DNA of 64,000 bases from Bog-532 sp965277615 (GCA_965277615.1 CBDIDG010000004.1:62001-126000); one strand, 5' to 3'; shown: positions 53,119-62,246, counted from the first letter of the stretch. Numbers and translations are program-made. The notes: generated from the letters alone by a model not told the origin.

Positions 53119-53144
53119 CCCGTCATGACAGATGTCATGACGGG
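53119..53144. promoter_or_regulatory. 26-bp palindromic operator candidate for the exporter/two-component operon
   Basis: Arms CCCGTCATGACA and TGTCATGACGGG match perfectly over 12 bp each with a GA spacer, 99 bp before the ATPase start. The half-site GTCAT also recurs near 51230-51250, ahead of the kinase gene. The LuxR-type response regulator of this operon is the likely binder (inference). Confidence 0.65.
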
Positions 53145-53207
53145 GCCTATGACGCGGTGCGGCTCAGGGCTCGCGGCTGGGCTGGGTTAGCGGCTGGGCT
53201 GGGCTGG

Positions 53208-55085
53208 TTAGCGGCCGACGGCGTAGCCCTGCATGCCGCGCGGGTTGGCGGCGGCGTAGAGCATCCCGCCGCGGCGGGCGACGGCGCTGACGCGGCCGAG
53301 CGACCAGGGCGCGGTGACCGAGACCTGGTGGCCGCGGCGGCGCAGCTCGGCGACCACGGGTTCGCCCGCGCGAGCCTCGATGTCCAGGCTGCGCGGGGCG
53401 GACTCGCGCGGGTAGAACGACGACGGGAAGTGCCGGGTGTGGAACTGGGCCTGGTCGATGGCCTGCTGCAGGTTCATCCCGAAGTGCACGTGGTTCAGGA
53501 AAAACGACAGCGTCCACTGGTCCTGCTGGTCACCGCCGGGGGTGCCGAAGGCCAGGTAGGGCTCACCGTCGCGCAGGGCCAGGCCGGGCGACAGCGTGGT
53601 CCGGGGCCGCTTGCCGGGGGCCAGGCTCGCGGCCAGGCCGGGCTCCAGGGTGAACATCTGGGCCCGGGTACCCAGGCAGAAGCCGAGGGCGGGGATGACC
53701 GGCGAGGACTGCAGCCACCCGCCGCTGGGGGTGGCCGAGACCAGGTTGCCGAACCGGTCGGCCACGTCGACGTGACAGGTGTCGCCACGCCGGCCGTGCC
53801 CCATGGCCTGCGCGATGGTTTGCGCGGTGGGCTCGCCGGTGCCGGGGTCGAGCCGGGGCAGGGCGCCGGGGTTCTGGCCGGGGTCGCCGGTGGCCCCGTG
53901 CCCCTGGCCGTCCGGCGGTAGCTGGCCGGCGACGGCAAACCACGGCAGCTGGGGCTGGGGTCCGTCCGGTCCCAGCGGCGCGCCGGGGACCAGGTCCCCC
54001 GAGGCCTCCGGGCCGACCAGGCGGCGTCGTTGGCCGGCGTACTCCGGGGCGAGCAGGGCCGCCATCGGCACGTCGGTGAACGCGGGGTCGCCGTACCAGG
54101 CCTCCCGGTCGGCGAACGCCAGCTTGGCGCACTCGACCACGGTGTGGATGTACTCGGGGCTGCCCGCGCCCATTCCGGCCAGGTCGAAGCCGGCCAGCAG
54201 GGCCAGTTGCTGGAGGAACACCGGGCCCTGGCCCCAGGGCTGGGTCTTGCACACGGTCAGGCCGGCGTAGTCGAAGGTCAGCGGGGCCTCCACGGCCGGC
54301 CGCCAGGCGGCCAGGTCGTCGTAGGCCAGCAGCCCCCGGTTCGGCCGCCCGGTGACGTCCATCACCTCGGCGAAGTCGAGGTAGCGGGCCATGTCCTCGG
54401 CGATGAAACCCGAGTAGAAGATCCGGCGCGCGGCCTCGATCTGCTCGTCCCGGTCCGGGCTGGCCGCCTCGGCCTCGTCGAGCAGCCGCTGGTAGGTGGC
54501 GGCCAGCTGGGGGTTGCTGAACCGGGCGCCGGGGGCCGGCGCCGCCCCGCCGGGCAGGTACACCTGGGCCGAGCTGGGCCAGTACTCGCGGAACATCCCG
54601 GCCATGCCGGCGATCGCGCTGCTGATGGCCGGGACGACCGGGTAGCCGCCGCCCGCGTACTCGATCGCGTAGCTCAGCACGTCGCGGAGCCGGGCCACGC
54701 CGTGGTCGCGCAGCAGCAGCATCCAGGCGCCGAACGCGCCCGGGACGCAGGCGGCCAGCAGGCCGTTGCCGGGGATCAGGTCAATGTCGAGCGCGGCGAA
54801 CGCCCCCGGGGTGGCCGCCTGCGGCGCCGGCCCCTGGCCGCTGATCACGAACGGTTCACCCTGGCGGGTGTCGAAGCCGATGATCGGCACCTCGCCGCCG
54901 GGCCCGTTCAGGTGCGGCTCGACAACCTGGAGCACCAGCCCGGCCGCGACCGCCGCGTCGAAGGCGTTGCCGCCCCGTTCCAGCACGGACTGACCCGCGG
55001 ACGAGGCCAGCCAGTGGGTCGAGGCCACCATGCCGTAGGTGCCGGCCAGTTCCGGCCGGGTGGTGAACTCGCTCGGTCCCGGCAT
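53208..55085 (-). CDS. Gamma-glutamyltransferase family protein
   Basis: 626 aa from the ATG at 55085, preceded by AAAGGGGG; a longer frame has no start signal. Ntn-hydrolase: the proenzyme would cleave itself before the Thr of GDTCHVDVADRFGNLVSATPSGGW. The N-terminal part has GGNAFDAAVAAGLVLQVVEPHLNGPGG and the C-terminal part the GTPGGDQQDQW substrate-site motif. No signal peptide is seen, so it is cytosolic or secreted by another route. It may transfer or hydrolyse gamma-glutamyl groups or cephalosporin side chains. A 13-bp repeat (GCGGCTGGGCTGG at 53173 and 53190) lies just past the stop. Confidence 0.85.
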   Translation of the reverse strand: MPGPSEFTTRPELAGTYGMVASTHWLASSAGQSVLERGGNAFDAAVAAGLVLQVVEPHLNGPGGEVPIIGFDTRQGEPFVISGQGPAPQAATPGAFAALDIDLIPGNGLLAACVPGAFGAWMLLLRDHGVARLRDVLSYAIEYAGGGYPVVPAISSAIAGMAGMFREYWPSSAQVYLPGGAAPAPGARFSNPQLAATYQRLLDEAEAASPDRDEQIEAARRIFYSGFIAEDMARYLDFAEVMDVTGRPNRGLLAYDDLAAWRPAVEAPLTFDYAGLTVCKTQPWGQGPVFLQQLALLAGFDLAGMGAGSPEYIHTVVECAKLAFADREAWYGDPAFTDVPMAALLAPEYAGQRRRLVGPEASGDLVPGAPLGPDGPQPQLPWFAVAGQLPPDGQGHGATGDPGQNPGALPRLDPGTGEPTAQTIAQAMGHGRRGDTCHVDVADRFGNLVSATPSGGWLQSSPVIPALGFCLGTRAQMFTLEPGLAASLAPGKRPRTTLSPGLALRDGEPYLAFGTPGGDQQDQWTLSFFLNHVHFGMNLQQAIDQAQFHTRHFPSSFYPRESAPRSLDIEARAGEPVVAELRRRGHQVSVTAPWSLGRVSAVARRGGMLYAAANPRGMQGYAVGR

Positions 55086-55298
55086 TGCGCCGCCGCCCCC
55101 TTTAGGTCCGCTTCTCCGGTTTTCCGCGTTTTCCGCCACTAGGGCATTCCCAGCCGATCGCGGCGTCACACCCGGCGCACCGGCCCGGCCGATTCCAACC
55201 TGATCGCCGGCTCCGGCGTCTGAAGGGACGGGACGGGGGGAAGCCTGTGGCGTGAGAGACACGCGCCGCCACGCTTAGTCAATAAATCACGGGCTGGA

Positions 55299-55315
55299 CG
55301 CTACATTGAGTAGCG
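55299..55315. promoter_or_regulatory. Inverted repeat upstream of DUF4232 lipoprotein
   Basis: CGCTAC-ATTGA-GTAGCG lies in the 299-bp divergent gap between the GGT-family gene and the lipoprotein gene. A less GC-rich stretch (TTAGTCAATAAATCACG) precedes it, so promoter or operator use is plausible. Confidence 0.4.
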
Positions 55316-55384
55316 CTCGATAGGACCTGAGGGCGGTCCCAGGTTTGCGCGCAGCGGACCGGGGCCAATACGAAGGGTATGGGA

Positions 55385-56059
55385 ATGATCACAAAGCGCT
55401 TCCAGATAGGGCTGGGTGGCGTCACCCTGGTGGCAGCGGCGACGCTGGCCGCCGGCTGCGCGTCGTCGGGCGGCGGCCCGTCCGCCTCGTCGTCGGCCTC
55501 GTCCATGCCCTCCACCAGCCCGAGCGGCAGCACCAACGGCAGCGGCACGGCGGCGGCCAGCACCCCGGCGACCACGCCCACCTCAAAGTCCTCCGCCGCG
55601 ACCGGCCTGGCCGCGTGTAACACCGCGAACCTTTCGGTCAGCCTGGCGTCCAACACGGGCGGCGGCGCGGCCGGCAGCACGTACGTGCCGATCCAGTTCG
55701 TCAACACCTCCGGCACGGCCTGCGCGATGTACGGCTTCCCGGGCGTCTCGTTCGTCACCGGCCAGAACGGCAGCCAGATCGGCGCGCCCGCGCAGCGCAG
55801 CACCAATTCCGGCAAGGTCACGGTGACGCTGGCCGCGCACGCCACGGCCCACGCCTGGCTGCAGATCGCCGAGGCCGGCAACTACCCGGCCTCGTCCTGC
55901 CACGTGGTCAACGCGAACTGGCTGAAGATCTACCCGCCCGGCAACACGGCCGCCGCCTACGTCAGCCACGCGTTCCAGACCTGCTCATCGGCCAAGGTCG
56001 TGACCATGACGATCGACCCCGTTCGTACCGGCGCGGCGGTTCAGGGGCAACTGCCCTGA
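55385..56059 (+). CDS. DUF4232 lipoprotein
   Basis: 224 aa from the ATG at 55385, seven nt after GAAGGG; an ATG two codons earlier is too close to that site. Lipobox LAAGC gives Cys25, then a ~55-residue Ser/Thr/Pro/Gly linker. The DUF4232 beta-sandwich runs about 78-222 (LSVSLASNTGG, YVPIQFVNTSGTACAMYGFPGVSF, HAWLQIAEAGNYPASSC). Typical actinobacterial surface protein of unknown role; paired Cys residues suggest disulfides. Confidence 0.88.
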   Translation: MITKRFQIGLGGVTLVAAATLAAGCASSGGGPSASSSASSMPSTSPSGSTNGSGTAAASTPATTPTSKSSAATGLAACNTANLSVSLASNTGGGAAGSTYVPIQFVNTSGTACAMYGFPGVSFVTGQNGSQIGAPAQRSTNSGKVTVTLAAHATAHAWLQIAEAGNYPASSCHVVNANWLKIYPPGNTAAAYVSHAFQTCSSAKVVTMTIDPVRTGAAVQGQLP

Positions 56060-56093
56060 TCCGTGTCGGGCCTGCCCGGTAACGTCTGGGGGC

Positions 56094-57632
56094 ATGGATG
56101 GTACCGACTTGGGCCCGCGGGTCCGCGCGCTGTGTGACCTCAACGTGGCTGATGCCCGCGAGGCGAGCGGGCGGCACGAGTACGACGGCGTCGTACAGGA
56201 TCTGTCTCCGGCCGGGGTGCGGGCCGGCCTGGCGGCCATGCGAGCCGCGAGCCAGGCCGCCCCGGCGGAGCCGGACCCGTACGACGAGGCCCACCTGGCC
56301 GCGTTCGAGGCGAACGCCGGGGTGGTCTACGAGCAGCTGGAGCTGTACCGCAGCAACCCGCTCCCCCACCTGGGCGAGATGGACCTGGCCTGCTACGACC
56401 GGGACTACGCGCCGCAGGCCCAGCGGGACGCCGCCCGGACCGCTCACCTGAGGCGGTGGCCGGAAGCGGCCGAGCACGCGATTGAGGCCCTGGACCGGCT
56501 GAGCAAGCCGATCGCCGGGTCACTGGTCAACGCGGTGCGCGGGCTGTCGGCCGGGATCCCGGCCACCACCGAGCCCGCGATCAGGGACGCGGCGCTGGCC
56601 GCGCACGCCCGGCTCACCGGGCACATCGAACGGGCCGCGGCCATCGGCCACCCGGACGTTGCTCTGGGTGCCCCGGCGCTGGCCGCACTGCTCAGCACCT
56701 CCGAGGCGACCCCGGTCGACCTGGGCCGGCTGGCCGAGGAGGCCGACGCCGAGCGGGACCGGCTCATGGCCCGGCTGGCCGAGGACTGCGCCCGGATCGA
56801 CGCCAGCCGCCCGCCCCTGGACGTGGCCCGCGAACTGGTCCGTGATCACCCGGACGCGGCGGGGGTGATCGAGGCGGCCCGGGGCTGGACCCAGCGGTCG
56901 ATCGACTTCACCCGGGAGAAGAACCTGGTGCCCTACTCCGACGGTGAGTGCCTGGTCGGCCCGGCTCCGGAGTCGCGGCGCTGGGCGGTGGCGATGATGT
57001 CGTGGAACGCGCCGGGCGAGCCGCCGGGGCCGTCCTGGTACCACATCACTCCCCCGGACGAGTCCTGGCCGGACGCCGAAGCCGAGGACTGGCTGGAGAT
57101 GTTCAGCGCGACCACGCTGCCCGGTATCACCGTGCACGAGGTCGCCCCGGGCCACTTCTCGCACGGCCGGGCGCTGCGCCGGGCCGAAGGCGAGGTCCGG
57201 CGCAACCTCCAGTCCATCTCGTTCATCGAGGGCTGGGCCCACTACGCCGAGGAACTGTGCGTGGACGAGGGCTTCGGCGGCGACGACCCCCGGTTCGCGA
57301 TCGGGGTCTGGCTCGAGGCCCTGGTCCGGGTGACCAGGCTCGCCTCCGCGATCGGCGTGCACACCGCGGGGATGACGGTGGAGGAGTCGGCCCGCCGGTT
57401 CGAAGCCGACACCCACCTGGCCGGGCCGGCCGCGCTGTCTGAGGCCAGCCGGGCCACGTTCGACCCGACGTACGGGCGCTACACCTGGGGCAAGCTTGAG
57501 ATCCTCAAGCTCCGCGAGCACGCACGCAAGGAGTGGGGTACCGGCTTCACGCTGCACCGCTTCCACACCGCGATGATGTCGCTCGGCTCGCCGCCGCTGG
57601 GCCTGCTGGGCACGGCCATCGAGCGCGGCTGA
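56094..57632 (+). CDS. DUF885 family zinc metallopeptidase-like protein
   Basis: 512 aa. The zinc motif is VHEVAPGHFSH (His348, Glu349, His354) with a second conserved segment EGWAHYAEEL (Glu379, His383, Glu386), the DUF885 signature. The overall fold is helical like carboxypeptidase Taq. No signal peptide is seen, so a cytosolic peptidase is likely. Lies 34 nt after the DUF4232 gene. Confidence 0.88.
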   Translation: MDGTDLGPRVRALCDLNVADAREASGRHEYDGVVQDLSPAGVRAGLAAMRAASQAAPAEPDPYDEAHLAAFEANAGVVYEQLELYRSNPLPHLGEMDLACYDRDYAPQAQRDAARTAHLRRWPEAAEHAIEALDRLSKPIAGSLVNAVRGLSAGIPATTEPAIRDAALAAHARLTGHIERAAAIGHPDVALGAPALAALLSTSEATPVDLGRLAEEADAERDRLMARLAEDCARIDASRPPLDVARELVRDHPDAAGVIEAARGWTQRSIDFTREKNLVPYSDGECLVGPAPESRRWAVAMMSWNAPGEPPGPSWYHITPPDESWPDAEAEDWLEMFSATTLPGITVHEVAPGHFSHGRALRRAEGEVRRNLQSISFIEGWAHYAEELCVDEGFGGDDPRFAIGVWLEALVRVTRLASAIGVHTAGMTVEESARRFEADTHLAGPAALSEASRATFDPTYGRYTWGKLEILKLREHARKEWGTGFTLHRFHTAMMSLGSPPLGLLGTAIERG

Positions 57633-57713
57633 GGCCGGCGCAAGGGCACACCGCAGAGGCGCTACGGTGAAGATGTCCAACTTGGTTCCGGCACGGTAGA
57701 GGCAACGACGACG

Positions 57714-58223
57714 ATGGGTTCACGGCGTTCACGGCTTGGCGGGATGTCCCGGCGCGCGGTGGCCGCGCTGGCGGCCTGTTTCGCGCTGGTGGCGGCGCTG
57801 GCGCTGTCCGGCTGCTCGTCGCCGGCGTCCGCGAAGATCGCCACCAATAGCGCCTACATCCCGCAGCCGACGACACCCGGCACCACCGTCGCGTACATGG
57901 ACATCCGCAACAACGCGAAGACCACGGATCGGCTGGTCGCCGCGACCACCAGCGTCGGCGGCCGGGTCAGCTTCCTGGCCCCGGACGGTATGACCGGCAG
58001 CGGCACCATGATCATGAAGACGGTCCAGGACATCTCCATCCCCAGCCAGGCCATCGTGCGGATGAACCCCAACAGCTTCCGGCTGCGGATCACCGGGGCC
58101 GGCACGATGCGGGGCGGCAAGGACGTCATCATCACCCTGCGGTTCGCCCACGCGGGCAAGGTCACCGTGGTCGCCCTGGTCACCGACCCGGCCTCGGGTG
58201 GCGGAAGCTACTTCCTCAACTGA
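57714..58223 (+). CDS. PCuAC-like lipoprotein without canonical copper ligands
   Basis: 169 aa. Twin-basic N-terminus and lipobox LSGC (Cys34). The rest has the PCuAC cupredoxin-like fold: TVAYMDIRNNAKTTDRLVAATTSVGGRV, then IPSQAIVRMNPNSFRLRITGAG and VIITLRFAHAGKVTVVALV. Copper-binding family members have His and Met in an HxnM...HxM pattern; here the His positions are missing and only Met residues remain. Either it binds Cu(I) through Met alone or it has lost metal binding. 16-bp overlap with the convergent regulator gene. Confidence 0.78.
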   Translation: MGSRRSRLGGMSRRAVAALAACFALVAALALSGCSSPASAKIATNSAYIPQPTTPGTTVAYMDIRNNAKTTDRLVAATTSVGGRVSFLAPDGMTGSGTMIMKTVQDISIPSQAIVRMNPNSFRLRITGAGTMRGGKDVIITLRFAHAGKVTVVALVTDPASGGGSYFLN

Positions 58224-59077
58224 GCAAGGCGGGCGCGGGTCTGCTCGTCCTGCGGCGTGTACACGATGAAGTGCATCCCGGGCACCGCGGAGACCTTCAG
58301 CTCGTTGATCACGAAGGGCAGCTCGCCGACGTCGCCGTCGAGGAAGACGCGGGGCCGCTGCTCGGCCTCGCACACCTCGTGCCGCGCCCACAGCTGGGCG
58401 AACTCCGGGCTCAGCTCGGCCAGCCGGCGGATGTCTTCCTCCCAGTCCGGGTCCCCGACGTTGGGCGCGTAATTCGAGCGCAGCCGGGCCACCAGGTAGG
58501 GGATCTCGTCGTCGAAGTTGACGAGCTTCTCCCGGGCCGACGGCTCGGTGATGCCGCACCACAACAGGTTGCGATGGATGCACGGCATCGAGTGCCAGGT
58601 GCGGAACACGGCTTGGTGGGCCTGATTGGACTGGTGGATGTCGAACCGGCCGTTGACCAGGATGGCCGGATTCGGGCTGAACGACTCCAGGATGTCGATC
58701 AGCGCGGCCGGCACCACCACGGGCACGTCGGCCGTCTGCACCGGCGTGGCCTCAGCCAGCTGGTACAGATGCTCGCGGCTGGCCTGGTCCAGCCGTAGCG
58801 CCCGGGCCACCGCGTCCAGGACCTGGACGCTGGCGTTGATCGGGCGGCCCTGCTCCAGCCACGTGTACCAGGTAACGCCCACCCCGGCCAGCAGGGCGAG
58901 CTCCTCCCGGCGCAGCCCGGGCGTGCGCCGCCGCGGCCCGGGCGGCAGCCCGACCTCCTGCGGGGTCACCCGTTCGCGCCGAGCCCGCAGGAACCTGGCC
59001 AGCTCCGCCCGTCGGGACGTGCTGGCCCGCGCCGCGCTGGCCTTCGGCTGGGCTAGCAGGGTCTCGGATGCGGCCAC
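58208..59077 (-). CDS. XRE-family regulator with MmyB-like ligand domain
   Basis: 289 aa from a GTG. N-terminal HTH: ELARFLRARRERVTPQEVGLP, RRTPGLRREELALLAGVGVTWYTWLEQG, diagnostic of the MmyB/PAS-like group. The C-terminal ~180 residues are the MmyB-like ligand-binding domain (FSPNPAILVNGRFDIHQSN). It reads divergently from an MFS drug carrier 127 bp away, so repression or activation of that carrier is likely. Confidence 0.9.
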   Translation of the reverse strand: MAASETLLAQPKASAARASTSRRAELARFLRARRERVTPQEVGLPPGPRRRTPGLRREELALLAGVGVTWYTWLEQGRPINASVQVLDAVARALRLDQASREHLYQLAEATPVQTADVPVVVPAALIDILESFSPNPAILVNGRFDIHQSNQAHQAVFRTWHSMPCIHRNLLWCGITEPSAREKLVNFDDEIPYLVARLRSNYAPNVGDPDWEEDIRRLAELSPEFAQLWARHEVCEAEQRPRVFLDGDVGELPFVINELKVSAVPGMHFIVYTPQDEQTRARLAQLRK

Positions 59078-59204
59078 GTCATTAAGATAATTGAGGGCAC
59101 TGACATTCGGGACTTGCCGGTTCCCGGGGCCGCAGCCAGGTAGTCACAACACCAGCATCAGCAGGCTCTCACTTGTTCTGCGGGCGCGCACCCAGGCTGG
59201 TGGC

Positions 59205-60758
59205 ATGACCACTACAGAGAATCTTGTCCGGCGTGCGCCCGGGGCCGCGGCGGGCACGGGCCGGGGCCGCTGGATCATGCTGGCCGTGCTGCTGGCCGGT
59301 CAGTTCATGGCGCTGCTGGACGTCACGATCGTCAACGTCGCCATGCCCACCATCGGCCGCACCCTGCACGCGACCGGGACCGAACTGCAGCTCATCGTGT
59401 CCGGCTACACGGTCAGCTACGCGATGCTGCTGATCACCGGGGCCCGGCTCGGTGACCTGCGGGGACGGCGGAACCTGTTCGTGGCGGGGGTGGCGGTCTT
59501 CACGCTGGCCTCCGCGGTGTGCGGGTTCGCGCCCAGCGCCGGCGTGCTCATCGCGGCCCGATTCGTCCAGGGTGCCGGGGCCGCGGCCACCATGCCGCAG
59601 ATCATGAGCACGATCCAGGCCCGGTTCGCCGGCCCGGCCCGGGCGCGGGCGCTGAGCGCCTACTCCGCCGTGCTCGCGTCCGGCTTCGTCGCCGGGCAGG
59701 TCGTCGGCGGCCTGCTAGTCAACGCCAACTTGTTCGGCAGCCAGTGGCGGCCGGTGTTCCTGGTCAACGTGCCGATCGGGCTGGCCGTGCTGGCGTTGGC
59801 GCCCCGGTTCATCCCGCGCGACGAGCTTCTACGGTCCGGGGGCGCTGGGGCGGCCCCTGGGGCTGGGGTTGCCGTTGGTGCTGAGGTTGCTGGTGGTGCT
59901 GGTAGTGCTGGAGTTGCTGGTGGTGCGCGGCTCGACCTGGCCGGGCTGGCCGTCGCGGTGCCGGCCGTGTTCGCCATCGTGCTGCCGCTGATGCTCGGGC
60001 ACCAGGAGCACTGGCCGGCCTGGCTGCTGGCCTGCATCGGGGCCGGCCTAGCGCTGGCGGCTGCGTTCGTCGCGGTGGAACGGCGGGTCGCGGCGCGCGG
60101 CGGCCACCCGCTGCTGGACCTGCGCGTGCTCACCGTGCCCGGCCTCGGCTCGGGGCTGGCCGCGATGCTGCTGCTGATGGTCACCTACGGCGGCTTCCTG
60201 TTCGCGCTGGCCCTGCAACTCCAGGGTGGCCTGGGTGACAGCGCGCTGCGGGCCGGCCTGACCTTCGGGCCCAGCGCCGTGGCGTTCGGCCTGTGCGGCT
60301 TCTTCTGGAACCGGCTGCCATTGCGGCTGCACCACTGGCTCACCCCGGTGGCCTGCACGGTCGCGGCGGCCATGTACATCCTGCTCGGCCTGGACCTGGC
60401 CTCGGGCACGCACGGCGGCGCCGCGTTCCAGGTCATCCTGGTTGTGCTCGGAGGCTCGCTGGCCCTCGGGTTCAGCCCGCTGGTGGCCCATTCGCTCCTG
60501 CGCGTGCCGGTCACCGAGGCCGCTGACGCGAGCGGGCTGCTCACCACCACCCTGCAACTGGGCCAGGCCATCGGCGTAGCCACCTTCGGCAGCCTGTTCC
60601 TGACCCTGGCCGCGCACCCGGTGGCCCACGCCTCCGGCCACGCCCTGGCCGTGACCATGTACTGGCTAGCCGCCGTCCTGGCCCTCGGGGTCGTGGTGTC
60701 GATCCCCCTGACGCTCACGGTGCGCCAAGCCCGCCTCGCGTCCGCGTCCCGGACGTAG
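59205..60758 (+). CDS. MFS drug transporter (EmrB/QacA, DHA2 type)
   Basis: 517 aa from the ATG at 59205; a longer frame upstream would place a non-membrane tail in the promoter. About 14 helices. The DHA2 signature LLDVTIVNVAMPTIG follows helix 1, and GARLGDLRGRRNLFVAG is loop 2-3. A Gly/Ala/Val insert (about 209-240) in the central loop is encoded by GGT/GCT/GTT-rich repeats, unlike the GC-ending codons around it. Proton-driven efflux of a drug or metabolite; substrate unknown. Confidence 0.9.
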   Translation: MTTTENLVRRAPGAAAGTGRGRWIMLAVLLAGQFMALLDVTIVNVAMPTIGRTLHATGTELQLIVSGYTVSYAMLLITGARLGDLRGRRNLFVAGVAVFTLASAVCGFAPSAGVLIAARFVQGAGAAATMPQIMSTIQARFAGPARARALSAYSAVLASGFVAGQVVGGLLVNANLFGSQWRPVFLVNVPIGLAVLALAPRFIPRDELLRSGGAGAAPGAGVAVGAEVAGGAGSAGVAGGARLDLAGLAVAVPAVFAIVLPLMLGHQEHWPAWLLACIGAGLALAAAFVAVERRVAARGGHPLLDLRVLTVPGLGSGLAAMLLLMVTYGGFLFALALQLQGGLGDSALRAGLTFGPSAVAFGLCGFFWNRLPLRLHHWLTPVACTVAAAMYILLGLDLASGTHGGAAFQVILVVLGGSLALGFSPLVAHSLLRVPVTEAADASGLLTTTLQLGQAIGVATFGSLFLTLAAHPVAHASGHALAVTMYWLAAVLALGVVVSIPLTLTVRQARLASASRT

Positions 60759-61239
60759 CCTGCCGGGCGGCGGGCGCGCCTCGCGCACAGCGCGGGCCAG
60801 CGTGGCCATCCCGTCGCCGTCGTCCCGCCAGCCGAACCAGCGGGCCGAGTGGGGCGGGTCAAGCGGGGGCGATCTTCCGCCGCTTGAGGCGGCCCGGGAG
60901 GTCTGCTCGGCTGACGGGCCGGACGACGGCGACCCGGGAAGCGCCACGCTCCCGGGTCTTCCTCCATCCCGGAGCCGGAAGTGCCCCCGCCGGAGGCGCA
61001 AGACCCTCGGAGCAGGAGGCCCCGCCGCCCCGCGCCACCGGCTTCCCATCCCCCACCGTCCCACCCGCCACCTGAGCCTCACCACCTGGAGCCGACTCCC
61101 GGTTCGGGAACATTTTTATGCAGTATTTGCAAAGAAGTGTTCCCAAATCGGGCTGTAGCAGTTTTCCACAGGGACGTCGTTATCCACAGAGGCGAAAATG
61201 GCACTGGGCTCGGGTAAGTCGGTGGCCGACAATTAACTT
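60759..61239. other. 481-bp intergenic region with terminator-like hairpin and DnaA-box-like motifs
   Basis: No gene is supported. It holds a GC hairpin (60931-60958), and near the AbiEi-like gene two nonamers, TTTTCCACA (61162-61170) and TTATCCACA (61180-61188). The stretch from 61110 to 61239 is clearly less GC-rich. No Shine-Dalgarno site is visible before the ATG at 61240. Confidence 0.55.
60931..60958 (+). terminator. Terminator-like hairpin downstream of MFS gene
   Basis: GACCCGGGA and TCCCGGGTC pair perfectly over 9 bp around a 10-base loop, followed by TTCCTCC. It lies 173 bp after the carrier's stop, so termination is plausible but not certain. Confidence 0.4.
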
Positions 61240-62220
61240 ATGGCCATTGATATCCCGGATGAATGCGATGCCTTGATCGCGCTTCAGTGCGGCGTCGTCG
61301 GGCGGGGGCAGGCCATCGAATGCGGTCTCCACCCGGCTTCGATCGGCACGCTGCTGAGGACGAGGAGGTGGCAAAGCCTTCAACGAGGGGTCTATGCCGC
61401 CTTCACTGGGCCACCCAGCCCTGATGCACTGCGGTGGTCCGTCCTGGTGAGAGCGGGGCCGGAGGCAATGCTGAGTCACCAGACAGCGGCCGAGCTCTAC
61501 GGCCTGGCCGATCGCTTCGGCCAGCGCGGTCCGCCGATCCACGTCACGGTGCCCCGCGATAGGAACCCTCGCCATCTCAATGATGTAGTCGTCCATCGAG
61601 TAGGGCACGCCACACTTTGGCGGCACCCTTACCTGGTGCCGCCCCGGACGCGGATCGAAGCCACGATTCTCGACTTGATGGGCGACGCGAATTCCGTGGA
61701 TGAGGCATTCGGCTTGGTGTGCCGCGCGACGGGGAAAGGGCTGACGAACGCGGATCGCCTCCGTGACGCGATTGGCCGGCGCAGCAAATTGCGCTGGCGG
61801 GGGGCGATGCTGGATGCGCTAGACGATGTCGAGCTGGGGGTTCGGTCGAATCTGGAATTTCGGTACATCCGGGGGGTCGAGCGGGTACACGGGTTGCCGG
61901 AGGCGGGGCGGCAGGTGCGGGTGGTCCGGTCGGGGCGGCCCTGTTACCTGGACAACTTCTATGCGGAGTGGCTGGTCGGGGTGGAATTGGATGGGCTGGT
62001 GGCGCATCCGCCGGGCGAGCGCTGGCGGGACTTCCGGCGAGACAACGCGGGGGCGGCCGACGGGATCATCACGCTGCGCTACGGGTGGGCGGACGTCACC
62101 GGGCGGCCGTGCGAGGTGGCCGGGCAGGTCGCGGCCGTGTTGAGGCGGCGCGGCTGGGCCGGGGGTGCGCGGGCCTGCGGGCCGTTGTGCGCGGCGCGGG
62201 AGCAGCCGAACCGGGCGTGA
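61240..62220 (+). CDS. AbiEi-like N-terminal domain fused to DUF559/Vsr-like nuclease fold
   Basis: 326 aa. The N-terminal part resembles type IV antitoxin AbiEi winged-HTH proteins (RRWQSLQRGVYAAFTGPPSP, GPEAMLSHQTAAELYGL). The C-terminal ~120 residues look like a DUF559/very-short-patch-repair-like endonuclease fold (YLDNFYAEWLVGVELDGLVAHPPGERWRDFRRDN, then LRYGWADVTGRPCEVAGQVAAVL). Common singly in actinomycetes. No AbiEii nucleotidyltransferase partner is beside it, so an antitoxin role here is doubtful. A possible DNA-acting or defence protein. Confidence 0.75.
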   Translation: MAIDIPDECDALIALQCGVVGRGQAIECGLHPASIGTLLRTRRWQSLQRGVYAAFTGPPSPDALRWSVLVRAGPEAMLSHQTAAELYGLADRFGQRGPPIHVTVPRDRNPRHLNDVVVHRVGHATLWRHPYLVPPRTRIEATILDLMGDANSVDEAFGLVCRATGKGLTNADRLRDAIGRRSKLRWRGAMLDALDDVELGVRSNLEFRYIRGVERVHGLPEAGRQVRVVRSGRPCYLDNFYAEWLVGVELDGLVAHPPGERWRDFRRDNAGAADGIITLRYGWADVTGRPCEVAGQVAAVLRRRGWAGGARACGPLCAAREQPNRA

Positions 62221-62246
62221 CGCCGGGAGGCTGGCGTCACGCCCGG
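62211..62246. terminator. Two-way terminator-like hairpin between convergent genes
   Basis: CCGGGCGTGACGCC and GGCGTCACGCCCGG pair perfectly over 14 bp around an 8-base loop (GGGAGGCT). The left arm contains the stop codon of the AbiEi-like gene, and the MMPL gene ends 35 bp beyond. No T-run follows, as is usual for actinobacterial terminators. Confidence 0.7.

Noticed and set aside
61162..61188. Origin of replication suggested by two DnaA-box-like nonamers
   Set aside because: Only two boxes, no dnaA/dnaN/gyrB genes and no extended AT-rich unwinding region.
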